Below, one piece after another: positions 40,230 through 49,113 of a stretch of DNA of 64,000 nt. Every line of letters begins with the position of its first letter. The first letter of the stretch is position 1. Both the position numbers and the translations under genes were made by a program. This stretch comes from Ornithinimicrobium sp. INDO-MA30-4 (GTDB lineage: Bacteria > Actinomycetota > Actinomycetes > Actinomycetales > Dermatophilaceae), in NCBI RefSeq assembly GCF_021535045.1, contig NZ_CP091056.1, positions 1,984,001 through 2,048,000 of the forward strand, read 5' to 3'. The notes under the pieces are model-generated. The model was not told the origin of the DNA. It did no database searches and saw only the letters and a program-made list of their open reading frames with translations.

Positions 40230-41909
40230 GTGGCATTTAGCCTCATCCACATGCACCCGCAGAGTGACAACGACCCCATCTTCACCAATGACACTGAGCG
40301 CAAAGTCTGGCGCAAAGTCGTCCAGGCCGTGGACTCCGACGATGTCATCTTGGCCAACGTCCGTCTTACTGACGAGACCAAGGATCACGAGGTCGACTTG
40401 CTCGTCCTGATGCCAGACGTGGGCATCGTTGTGGTGGAGGTTAAGGGTGGCTCCATCTCCGTTGACGATGGCCGGTGGTGGCAAAGTGGCGGGTCCAGCC
40501 GCCACGAGATCTACCCCGTTGACCAGGCTCGCGACTCCAAATATGCGGTCCGGCACTACATCGAGAACGACCCTCGCTGGCGAGACTCCTCTCGCACCCG
40601 GGTGCGCTGGGCGCATTGCGTTGTGACGCCATACACGGATATTGCCGACGATTTCTCCACGCCGGATTGCCCCCGCTGGGCGATCCACGGGCGGACCGAT
40701 ATGGACACCCTGACCCCACGCATTCGCGACTGTGCACTGCGGCAAGAGGGCGGTCAGCGAGTGCCCGACATTGATGACATCGAACTCATCGCCGAGATCC
40801 TCAAGGGTCGGTATTTGCCCACGCCCAACGTGGCTGCCGAGGCAGACGAACGCGAAGCCGTCTCCGATCGGCTGACCCAAGAGCAAGCACTGCTACTGAA
40901 AGTGACGCGCCTGCTGCGCCGAGTTGAAGTTCGTGGTGGCGCAGGCAGCGGGAAGACGGTGCTGGCTTTGACGCAGGTCAAGGATCTGGCCCGCGGTGCC
41001 AATGACCGCCCCACTGAGCGCGTTGCCCTGCTGTGCTACTCCATCGGACTGGCGACCTACCTCAAGCGCCAGGTCGAGCAGATGCCCCGAAAACACCGCC
41101 CAGCCTTTGTCGGCACTTTTCATGAGTTGGGTATGCAGTGGGGCGCCGAGGACGGAACACGAGACGACAGCAACTTCTGGGAAGAACGGTTGCCGGTCCA
41201 GATGGCTGAATTGGCAGCGACGCTGGATGATCGGCACAAGTTCGACTCCATCGTGGTCGATGAAGCTCAGGACTTCGCCGAAACCTGGTGGTCGCCCTTG
41301 CTTGGGGCGTTACGCGATGAAGACACCGGCGGGCTCTTCGTCTACAGCGATGAGAACCAGCGCATCTTCGACCGTTTTGGCCGACCGCCAGTTGAGTTAG
41401 TCCCGCTCGTGCTCGATCACAACCTGCGCAACACCAAGCAGATTGCGGAGGTGTTTGATCCGCTCGCACCAATGCGAATGCGGTTGAAGGGTGGCGACGG
41501 GCCAGAAGTGTCGTTCATCGCCACTGATCCCGAAAATGCCCTCGGCACGGCCGATGATCAGGTCGAAGCCCTCCTCGATGAGGGCTGGGATCCAGCCCAC
41601 ATCGCCTTACTCACCACCGGGCGTCGTCACCCGCAACAAGCCGAACTGCAGCAAGATCGTGGACAACTCGGCTATTGGCAAAGCTTCTGGGATGCCGAAG
41701 ACGTCTTCTATGGTCACGTCCTTGGCTGCAAGGGCCTCGAGCGCCGAGCCGTAGTCCTGTGCGTGAATGAGTCAGAGAGTCGCGAACGCGCCAAAGAACG
41801 GATGTATGTCGGTTTGTCGCGCGCAACCGATCGTCTCGTGGTTGTCGGTGACCCAGATGTGGTCCGCGCCATGGCAGGTGAATCTGTGGCCCGACGGCTT
41901 GGGCTCTAG
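40230..41909 (+). CDS. NERD-domain protein with UvrD-like ATPase domain
   Basis: Intact 559-residue protein from GTG 40230 (an ATG at 40251 is an alternative). Residues 15-130 form a nuclease-related NERD domain (TERKVWRKVVQ, the DHEVDLLVLMPDVGIVVVEVKGG core with conserved Asp, Glu and Lys). An ATPase domain follows, with Walker A VRGGAGSGKTVLAL near 235-248, Walker B FDSIVVDEAQDFAETWW near 340, DHNLRNTKQIAEVF, and the C-terminal helicase motif MYVGLSRATDRLVVVGD. Such proteins look like restriction- or repair-type DNA enzymes. It sits alone, divergent from cobQ and overlapping the convergent cobO stop by four bases, unrelated to its B12 neighbours. Confidence 0.9.
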   Translation: MAFSLIHMHPQSDNDPIFTNDTERKVWRKVVQAVDSDDVILANVRLTDETKDHEVDLLVLMPDVGIVVVEVKGGSISVDDGRWWQSGGSSRHEIYPVDQARDSKYAVRHYIENDPRWRDSSRTRVRWAHCVVTPYTDIADDFSTPDCPRWAIHGRTDMDTLTPRIRDCALRQEGGQRVPDIDDIELIAEILKGRYLPTPNVAAEADEREAVSDRLTQEQALLLKVTRLLRRVEVRGGAGSGKTVLALTQVKDLARGANDRPTERVALLCYSIGLATYLKRQVEQMPRKHRPAFVGTFHELGMQWGAEDGTRDDSNFWEERLPVQMAELAATLDDRHKFDSIVVDEAQDFAETWWSPLLGALRDEDTGGLFVYSDENQRIFDRFGRPPVELVPLVLDHNLRNTKQIAEVFDPLAPMRMRLKGGDGPEVSFIATDPENALGTADDQVEALLDEGWDPAHIALLTTGRRHPQQAELQQDRGQLGYWQSFWDAEDVFYGHVLGCKGLERRAVVLCVNESESRERAKERMYVGLSRATDRLVVVGDPDVVRAMAGESVARRLGL

Positions 41910-42514
41910 TAGTCAATCCCCTTGCGGGCACGGATCTTCTCGTCAAACGCGTGCTTGATCTTGGTCATTTCGGTCACGGTGTTAGCGACCTCGACAACCT
42001 CGGCTGCCATCTCGCGGCCAGTCAAAAAGACCGACACGTTCTCCGGTCGGTTCTTGAGCGTTTCAGCGACCTCAACTGGGTCGATCCAGCCCCAGGACAT
42101 CGGATAGCTGATCTCATCGAGCACGATCATCCTGTGCGAATCAGAGTTAATGAGTTCTTTGCTGAAGGCCCAGGCCGCGAGCGCTTTGGCCTTGGTCTCG
42201 TCCATGTCGTTGGACTCCCATGAAAAGCCATCGCCGGCGACAAACCAGTCGATGCCAAGTTGCTTACTCATCGCTTCTTCACCGGTGTGCCACTTGCCGC
42301 TCTTGATGAATTGCACGACAGCCGTGGGCCAACCGCGAGCGATCGAGCGCATCGCGGTGCCAAACGCAGCCGTGGACTTGCCTTTACCGTGGCCGGTGTT
42401 CACGAGCACCAGCGAAGACGCTGAGCGCAATTCGCGCTTGTTGTAGGGCCGCTTCTCACGTGGTGCGTCGTGATCCTTGTCCTGCGTCGTTTCGTCGGCA
42501 ATCTCGTCGCTCAA
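41906..42514 (-). CDS. cobO: Cob(I)alamin adenosyltransferase, CobO type
   Basis: Intact 202-residue corrinoid adenosyltransferase. The P-loop is VNTGHGKGKSTAAFG; further motifs are RGWPTAVVQFIKSGKWHTGE, MIVLDEISYPMSWGWI, and FLTGREMAAEVVEVANTVTEM. It attaches the 5'-deoxyadenosyl group to Co(I) corrinoids. Its ATG overlaps the btuD stop by ATGA, placing it at the end of the riboswitch-led btuF-btuC-btuD-cobO operon, so imported corrinoid is adenosylated by a coregulated enzyme. Confidence 0.95.
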   Translation of the reverse strand: MSDEIADETTQDKDHDAPREKRPYNKRELRSASSLVLVNTGHGKGKSTAAFGTAMRSIARGWPTAVVQFIKSGKWHTGEEAMSKQLGIDWFVAGDGFSWESNDMDETKAKALAAWAFSKELINSDSHRMIVLDEISYPMSWGWIDPVEVAETLKNRPENVSVFLTGREMAAEVVEVANTVTEMTKIKHAFDEKIRARKGIDY

Positions 42515-43330
42515 GGCAATCCTCCAGGTCGGTCTTCGGGGTGGCGGGCGGAACGGGGAGCCGGGAGCACCACGTATTCGCCATCAAGTTTTCGGACGGT
42601 CAGCGGCGTCTCGTAGACATCCGACAGAATCTCTGGCTGCAGGACTTCTTCGGGAGAGCCAATGGCCACCACTTTGCCGTGGCGCATCAACAGCAACCGG
42701 TCGGCAAATCGAGCAGCAGTGGTCAGGTCGTGCATCGCTGCCAGGACAGTGAGTCCATCGCGTCGGCGCAGGTCATCGACCAACTCCAACACCTGCACCT
42801 GATGTCCAAGGTCGAGAGCGCTGGTGGGCTCATCGAGCGCCAGGATCGAGGTCTGCTGCGCCAGCGAGCGAGCCACCACGACGCGTTGGGCTTCACCGCC
42901 AGAGAGGCCCACGACCTCACGTTGGGCAAAGTCGGCCAAACCCAGGCGGTGCAACACGCTGTCGACAATCCGGTGATCGCGCTGAGACTCTCGCGCTAGC
43001 CAGCCCAGTGAGCGGTGCGCCCGAGCAACACATACTCGACCACGCTCATACCTTCGGGGAGCAAGGGTTTTGTGGCATCACCGCGATGTCAGTGGCGCTC
43101 GGGGCGCGGCCATCAGGCATCGTCACCGTGCCGGTGTGCTTCCCCAAACCCGCGATCGTATGCAGCAGCGTGGACTTGCCAGCACCGTTCGGTCCGAGCA
43201 CGGCCAACCACTCACCGGCATAGAGGTCAAGGTCAACGCCAGCAACAGCCGTCTTGTCGCCATAAGAAACGGAGACGTCGCGGCAGGACAAGGCGACAGT
43301 GTCGGTCACCACCGGGTTCGCGCTCATCAT
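42511..43330 (-). CDS. btuD: Corrinoid ABC transporter ATP-binding protein (two frameshifts)
   Basis: About 273 residues. Walker A is VLGPNGAGKSTLLHTIAGL, the signature is VVGLSGGEAQRVVVARSLAQQ and Walker B is SILALDEPTSALDLGHQ. Frames change near 43062 and 43000; between them the sequence reads LLPEGMSVVEYVLLGRTAHW, typical of the Q-loop region of FecE/BtuD proteins. ATG 43330 overlaps the btuC stop. Position in the riboswitch operon supports corrinoid import. Confidence 0.9.
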
Positions 43331-44447
43331 GCACCCCGGCGCGAGCGTCGCAACACGAAGGCAAAGAACGGTGCGCCGACAAACGCAGTGATAATGCCGA
43401 CGGGCAACTCGGCCGGTGCAACCACAGTGCGGGCGCCAATGTCGACCAGGGCCATAAACGAGCCACCGACCAACGCCGACAAGGGCACAATCACGCGATA
43501 ACTATGGCTGGTCAGCAGACGCACCAGGTGCGGCACGACCAGGCCGACGAAGGCGATCAAGCCGCTGACCGCAACAGCCGCCGCTGTCAGCAGGGTGGCG
43601 GCGGTGATGATCAGGAAGCGGGATCGGGCCGGGTTGAGCCCCAAAGCACGGGCTTCGTCGTCGCCCAACCGCATCACGTCGAGGTGACGGCGCAGCATAA
43701 TCAGCAAACCGCCACAGACGATGACATAGGGCAGCAGCAGAAGGACTTGCTCCCAGCCGCTGGTGGCCAGCCGGCCAAAGAGCCAGGACAGCACTTCACG
43801 TGCCCTGGTTTCATCAAGTTTTTGCAGTGCATAAGTTTGCGCGGCGGAAAACAGAGCGGCTACCGCGACACCGCTGAGCAACAAAGTTGCTGGCGACGTC
43901 CACGACCCTCGTGCCACCAAGACGGAGGCCAGCACCGCGACGACGGCACCGATAAAGGCCGCGGCCGGGACTGCCGACACCGGGCCCCAGCCGATGTCCA
44001 GGCCAAAACCCAAAGCTAAAACAGCGCCAAAACCGGCACCCGCGGAAACGCCAAGCAGGTATGGGTCCGCCAGTGGGTTCCGGAAGACGCCCTGGAACGA
44101 TGCCCCCGCCATACCCAGTGCAGCCCCGACGAGGACGCCCAAAATCGTGCGTGGCAGGCGAATCTGGAAGAGCACGGCCTCGGCCCGAGAGTCGAGGCTG
44201 GTCGCCAAATCGACACCTGGGATGAGATTGAGCATGGAGCGAGCGACTCCGGCCACCGGCAAGCCGGCAGCCCCACTCGCGGCGCTCAGCAGGATGACAG
44301 CGATCAGCACGGTGACGCAGATCGCGACCACCCGTTTGCGCAGCCTAAAGGACCCCGTCGCGGAGAGCTCAGGCAAGCAAGCGACCCCGACCCGACGGGC
44401 GAAGTTGCCTTCGTCGCCGCCTGATCGAGGTCGCGTTGCTGTGTCAT
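43327..44447 (-). CDS. btuC: Corrinoid ABC transporter permease (FecCD family)
   Basis: About 350-370 residues with ten membrane helices, such as RLPRTILGVLVGAALGMAGASFQGVFRNPLADPYLLGVSAGAGFGA, the coupling-helix region ARALGLNPARSRFLIITAATLLTAAAVAVSG and FVGLVVPHLVRLLTSHSYRVIVPLSALVGGSFM. The main frame begins at 44376; ATG 44447 with an upstream GC-poor leader is a likelier start but is in another frame, so one more base error near 44385 is suspected. It ends in ATGA overlap with btuD. Confidence 0.9.
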
Positions 44448-44468
44448 GTCAGTGCTAATAGTTGCTGA

Positions 44469-45442
44469 TCAGCCAACCGGCACGGCGGCAGCATCCAGAG
44501 CCTGCGCTGCTGCCTCAATGAACTGGGGCAGACGTGGCCCCCAGCGCGAAGCGATGTCAGCGTTGACCGTGATGATGTTGCCCTCTTGCACGGCAGTGAT
44601 CTCGTCCCAGCCCGGACGTGCGGCGACGTCTTCGGCGGTGTAGCCAACCTGATCGGTGATCACGATGACCTGCGGGTCCGCTTCGATGATGAACTCTTCG
44701 GTGAGCTGGGGGAAGCCAGACTCATCGGTGTCAGCCTCATCGGCGATGTTGGTGGCGCCCAAGTCGGCGTACACCGAGCCAACGAAGCCGAACGAGCTAG
44801 CGGAGAAGAAGGTGTCATCCAGCTCGTGATAAACACGCGGCGAAGCTTCGGCGGGAGCTTCGGCAAGGGCGGTGTCAACATCTTCGCGCAGGCCAGAGAT
44901 GACCTCTGCCGTCTCATCAACGTGGTCGGTGGCCACACCGAGGTCGGCCATTTGCGCATAGCCACCCTCGATGTCGGCAGGTGCGCCGTAAACCAGGACG
45001 GGGATGTCGAGCTCGCCCAAGCTGGCCACCAGGTCGTTGGAGTCGCCAGAGGCGACAACCAGGTCAGGCTCGTAGGCGACGATGGCTTCGATGTTGGGGT
45101 CGAAGCCCGACAAATCGGTGACCGGGGCTTCTTCGGGCGTCGTTGAGAAGGAGTCGACAGCGACAACCTGGTCACCAGCGCCGATGGCGAAAAGCACCTC
45201 GGTCGCGCTGGGCGAGATCGAGACGATGCTCTCCGGCTTGGCTTCAAGGACGGTTTCGCCAGCGTCGGACTCGATAGTGACGGGGTATTCGCCACTCATC
45301 GCCTCACCAGTTTCTTCGGCGGCGTCGCCTTCAGCAACCTCTTCGCCCTCGGAGCGGTCGATGGTGTCTTGCTCTTCGATGCTTGCGCAGGCCGAAAGGC
45401 CAACAATGAGCGCCAGCGGGCGGCCCATGTGCGTAGTTTCAC
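44469..45442 (-). CDS. btuF: Corrinoid-binding lipoprotein of the ABC importer
   Basis: About 320 residues. A lipobox (VGLSAC) precedes an acidic linker and the periplasmic-binding fold of the TroA/BtuF superfamily (IVSISPSATEVLFAIGAGDQVVAVDSF; IEAIVAYEPDLVVASG). GTG 45442 has an AGGAG site seven bases upstream but is out of frame with the lipobox by one base, so the first codons probably contain an error; the in-frame ATG 45428 has no good ribosome site. It lies directly after the cobalamin riboswitch, which supports a B12-type ligand. Confidence 0.9.
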
Positions 45443-45474
45443 GTTAGATCTCCTAGTCGTCGAGGTGGATTTGC

Positions 45475-45650
45475 TCGAACGACGGGATCCTGGTGTCGAT
45501 CGAACCAGCCCTTGTCCTCGAGGGTTCGCGGTTCAGATCACGCTGAAGTTCGACCGGACTGATCCATCCTGGGATGGCTTTACCGTTGCGGGACAGTGCC
45601 GGACTCTCACCGGACTTCGACTTTCACCGTGCGCGGTCAGCCTACCTGGT
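45475..45650 (-). promoter_or_regulatory. Cobalamin (AdoCbl) riboswitch
   Basis: On the minus strand the core reads GTCCGGTGAGAGTCCGGCAC then CTGTCCCGCAACGGTAA, an excellent match to the conserved B12-box region of cobalamin riboswitches (GGTG-AA-TCC ... CTG-CCCGCAAC-GTAA). Upstream is the GC-rich arm with GCACGGTGAAAG; downstream helices and a GACAAGGGCTGGTTCGA region follow before the btuF start. It should shut off btuF-btuC-btuD-cobO when adenosylcobalamin is plentiful. Outer boundaries are approximate, and the 5' edge overlaps the end of the cobC-like gene. Confidence 0.93.
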
Positions 45651-46539
45651 CCAAGGCATATGCCAACCGACTCAGTCCTTCGGAATTGGGCACCGCGACC
45701 CGGAATACGCCTGGCATCCCGAAGCTGGTGCAATCCCGGACCACAATTCCGTATGGCGCCAGTTCGGTCCGCAAGTCCGTGCCGCTGACCAATACCCACG
45801 GGGCATCGCCGGCCCGGACAGTCAGCCCATGATCCACGAACAGCCGCCTCAACTCGCCGCGGAGAATGGCGATCTGCATCGCCAAACCAGGCAAATCAGC
45901 ATGTTCCAACAGATCCGGCAACACCGCGAGCGCCAACGTGCTGACCGACCAATGCGGCTGGTGCTGACGCAGTCTGGCCGGGTCAAATCCCTCCGGCGCG
46001 ATGACATACCCCAGGCGCAGGCCGGGGCAGGCGAACGTCTTGGTCAGCGAGCCCACCGTCATCTCAGGCCGACCAGCGCTCCACGCCCCGGTGGCCAGCG
46101 CAAAGAATGCTTCGTCCCAGACATCTGCGCGGTTTCTGGGACCAGCTAAAACGCCGGTCGGGCTGTGAGGGTTGCTCCTCCAGATCGGTCCGCGCACGCC
46201 TGGGCGACGCGGGTGTAGCCCAAACTCGGGCTCACGGGCCACGGTGCCGCCAATCTCGGTCGCGACGATGTGGATAGCCTCGCTGCCGCCATTGGTCAGG
46301 ATCAGCCGCTCAGCGTCCACCCCGATGACCTCCGCCAACATGCGCTCCGCCCGCCGCGCATCTGGATAATGCCCGATGGCGTCGAGGTGACGACTCACCA
46401 GTTCATCGAATTGCGGGGGAAACGGGTTGAGGTTTTGGGACAGGTCCAGCACAGACTGAGGATCAAGCCCCAGCGCAGCCGCGATGGCTGGGCCATCTCC
46501 GCCGTGAGCACCTGGGGGTGGCAGGTTTATTGAGGTCAC
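45637..46539 (-). CDS. PLP-dependent CobC-like aminotransferase-fold enzyme (threonine-phosphate decarboxylase type)
   Basis: About 300 residues from GTG 46539. The sequence opens AHGGDGPAIAAALGLDPQSVLDLSQNLNPFPP, followed by ILTNGGSEAIHIVA, and the PLP-Lys motif VGSLTKTFACPGLRLGYVIAP. This matches the actinomycete CobC-like (Rv2231c type) proteins. L-threonine-3-phosphate decarboxylation yields aminopropanol phosphate, the substrate joined by CobD. Its stop overlaps the riboswitch region, so it lies immediately upstream of the importer operon, on the same strand but probably in a separate transcript. Confidence 0.85.
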   Translation of the reverse strand: MTSINLPPPGAHGGDGPAIAAALGLDPQSVLDLSQNLNPFPPQFDELVSRHLDAIGHYPDARRAERMLAEVIGVDAERLILTNGGSEAIHIVATEIGGTVAREPEFGLHPRRPGVRGPIWRSNPHSPTGVLAGPRNRADVWDEAFFALATGAWSAGRPEMTVGSLTKTFACPGLRLGYVIAPEGFDPARLRQHQPHWSVSTLALAVLPDLLEHADLPGLAMQIAILRGELRRLFVDHGLTVRAGDAPWVLVSGTDLRTELAPYGIVVRDCTSFGMPGVFRVAVPNSEGLSRLAYALDQVG

Positions 46540-46558
46540 TTGACTATCGAACCACCCC

Positions 46559-46915
46559 TCAGTGGCTATCGCTGACGCAAAATTCGTTGCGCTCGGGGTC
46601 CAGCAGCGTCGTCCAGGTGATGCCCCACTCGTCGTGGGTGGAGTGCACGCTGGCGCCCAACTCAACCAATCGCGCAACCTCGGCCTCACGGTCGTCGGCG
46701 GAGAGGTCCAGGTGCAGGCGATTCTTAACGGCCTTGCCCTCAGGGACCTGTATGAAAATCATGGCTGGCTCGCCCTTGGGCCCGATCACGGCAACGAACT
46801 CACCCGCCTTAGGCTCAGCAGCGAACTCGTAACTCAAAGCCCTTGCCCAAAAGTTGCCGCTGGCTGCGCGTGGGCCGCGTCGACCGTGATGGCGCCAAGA
46901 GAGAGACTAATACCT
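46559..46915 (-). CDS. Small VOC-family (glyoxalase-like) protein (frameshift)
   Basis: About 118 residues. The reading LSLGAITVDAAHAQPAATFWARAL joins, one base off near 46858, to SYEFAAEPKAGEFVAVIGPKGEPAMIFIQVPEGKAVKNRLHLDLS and TWTTLLDPERNEFCV, a complete single VOC unit. The missing base is a T in a T run. The start is unclear: no ATG or GTG with a spaced ribosome site is in frame, although GGAGG lies at about 46915, so a further base error is possible. Function unknown beyond the VOC fold. Confidence 0.75.
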
Positions 46916-46952
46916 CCATCGTGGCCAGAATGTGTGCGCTTGTCGAGGTCTG

Positions 46953-48207
46953 TCAATCACTCTTCCGGATCGCCGTGATGATAGATGGAATTGCCCCCAG
47001 GCCGTTGACCACCACATACGAGGTCACAGCCCCCACAGCGGGCAAGACTGCCAACTCAGCCGACAGGCCAAAGAGCATCGTCGTCAGCACCAAGATCATC
47101 AGCGGCAGCGGGACGACCGCGACACTAACAGCGGCCGCGATCGTCGGAACAGCGACAACCAGGGGGATTGAGGGGATGAGCGAATTCACCGCGATGCCAG
47201 TGATAGCACCCATAAAGAGCAACGGAAAGACCGGGCCGCCAAAAAACCCCACTTCATCGACAGCGCAAAGACCAGGGTTTTCGCCATAAGGACAACCGCC
47301 AAGTAGCCCAGACCAACGGTGGCCGTTTGAGCCAGGATCGGCTCCAGTTGGCCCCGACCGCTGAACATGGTGACGGGCAGGGCAAATCCACCGCTGCAAT
47401 CACGCACCCGGCAACTGTGGACCGCACCACTGAATTCTTGAATTTTTCGCGCACTACGCCGGCTAATTGCAAGCTGAGGACCGCGATAATTCCCATGAAC
47501 GCGCCTAAAACACCAAGGCCAATAGCGATGGGGATCCACGTAACTTCCAGACTTGCTTCCGCTAAGTCATAGACATTGAGGAACGGGGAGCCCGCGAAGG
47601 AAACAGCACTGTCAGAGCGACTGTCGCGGCGACCAGGCCAGGAATCAGGCGCTTATGGCTAAAGGCCCAACGCTCGTGATGCGCTTCTAGAGCCATGATC
47701 GGGCCCGCGTAGGGTGGTCGCCAAACCACCAAATACGGATGAGATTCCGGCAAACGTCAGATCCTTTGTCATCTCCTGATCGCCGCCGACTTTTTCCGAT
47801 ACCCCAGTGCCGATGCCTGCACCGAGCGTGCCTAGCGGAGCCTCCGGACCGGCGGAGCCACCCCCGATCATGCTGACCATTCCGATGGCTGCGAACCGAG
47901 CAGCGTGCTGGGGCCGCACTTCTCCTTCGATCATTTCGTCGACGAAGTTCGGGTCCACACCCTCCAGTTGCCAGATCTTGCGCAACCAGCCGACCAGGAA
48001 CGAGGCGACCACCACGATCGCCACGGCTGTGAGCGACCCGCTGAACCAGCCGAGTGGGGTTTGCTCTTCACCCCAAATGAAGGTGTGCATCAAACTTTCG
48101 ACGCCGAGAAACACCAACACCCCAATGGCAGAGAACGCTCCCACCAGCGCGGAAAGCAGGACGAGACGGCCAAAGCCTGCATCACGGGCAAAAGTGGTTG
48201 TGGTCAT
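46953..48207 (-). CDS. CLC-family chloride channel/antiporter (several frameshifts)
   Basis: About 417 residues. Frames change near 47710, 47600, 47395 and 47250. Helical signatures: SLMHTFIWGEEQTPLGWFSGS, the ion-binding motif GGGSAGPEAPLGTLGAGIGT (equivalent to GREGP), GIAVNSLIPSIPL and a C-terminal FGLSAELAVLPAVG stretch. The gating Glu is retained in GPEAP. There is no CBS domain. It may exchange chloride for protons or act as a channel; the distinction cannot be made here. Divergent from the gasdermin-like gene across 104 bases. Confidence 0.85.
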
Positions 48208-48311
48208 AGCCGAAATCTAGTCTCAGCGGATGTATCAGCCAAAGGCATGACAAGTCCTGACTTGCACAACAAGCCCGGGCGCAACCAGCGCCGATGACAA
48301 AGGAGTGCATC

Positions 48312-49026
48312 ATGCCCGTACGCCCGAACTACTACAAGCACAACAACAAGAAGTACTTCCGCAACGCAGCGGAGAACGTCCTCCTCGGAAGCTTCGGGGA
48401 AAAGAAGTCGCCAGTCGGTGGACGCAACTACCTTTCAGTCGAGGGCCAGGTGCCGAGCCACATTCTGGACAACTACGCACGGAAGGTGACGACCGTTAAG
48501 GAGAACTGGCAGGCGGCAACGCAAGTAGACCTTGGCTCGTCGTCCGTGGCTGGTTTCGATGTGGCCGGCTCCAGCCTGAGCGCATCGCGGCAAACGTCAT
48601 TCTCGCTGAGCGACCTGCGCTCCGCCGATGTTGAGTTGGTGAAGTTTGTGCTCGACGAAGGCGACGTCAAGCGCGTTCTCAACCAGAACTACACGCGGGC
48701 TCGCACTGCCATGAGCAACGAAGGCAACGACGCCCGCATCGCAACATCTGTCTGGATTGCGATGAGCGCGACGCTGGCGCGGGACTTCAGTGTTGGCGCT
48801 GAATTGGAGATGTCGGCCAGCGCGGATGGCATCAAGATCACGTCCTACGTCGAGGCTGACGGAAAGGCAAGGAAGCCTCATGATCGCCCGCCGGGTGAAG
48901 AACGTCATCACCCTGAGCCAGGGGACGACTTTCGCCTACGGCATGCACAAGGTCAAGACCTGGGAGCAGTCACGCCGTCGTGGTCGGGTTATGGACCTTG
49001 AAGACGACTACCAGGGCATGGGCTGA
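48312..49026 (+). CDS. Candidate gasdermin-like protein (one frameshift)
   Basis: About 237 residues from ATG 48312, after an AAAGGAG site. No named motif is certain. A predicted N-terminal helix (KKYFRNAAENVLLGSFG) is followed by a Gly/Ser-rich strand region (DLGSSSVAGFDVAGSSLSA), then DVELVKFVLDEGDVKRVL, then ARIATSVWIAMSATL. After a frame change near 48868 it ends with KNVITLSQGTTFAYGMHKVK. Order and spacing recall the gasdermin N-terminal domain, whose last strands in animal proteins have the form VTIP-G-T-LAF-V-QL. There is no signal peptide or Cys. A 18-base hairpin separates it from a large unknown gene. The family call is inference and needs structure comparison. Confidence 0.45.
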
Positions 49027-49045
49027 ATTACCTACTGCAGCACTT

Positions 49046-49091
49046 AGTCTGGCGGGTGGAGCCGGCCCTGTTGGGCTCCACCCGCCAGACT
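49046..49091 (+). terminator. Strong hairpin between the gasdermin-like gene and the next gene
   Basis: A perfect 18-base stem (AGTCTGGCGGGTGGAGCC against GGCTCCACCCGCCAGACT) with a ten-base loop, followed by TTTCCC. It starts 20 bases past the first gene's stop and ends 22 bases before ATG 49114 of the next gene. It can terminate or attenuate transcription or stabilise the upstream message, making the downstream gene less expressed. Confidence 0.85.
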
Positions 49092-49113
49092 TTCCCGTGA
49101 GGAGACGCTGCAG

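Noticed and set aside
43015-44019. A 334-codon open frame on the plus strand
   Set aside because: It is antisense to btuD and btuC, with a low-complexity Gln/Arg-rich translation.
48312-49026. Calling the gasdermin-like gene a phage tail or structural protein
   Set aside because: There are no phage genes nearby and no tail or capsid motifs; the strand pattern and C-terminal motif fit gasdermin better, although the call remains unproven.
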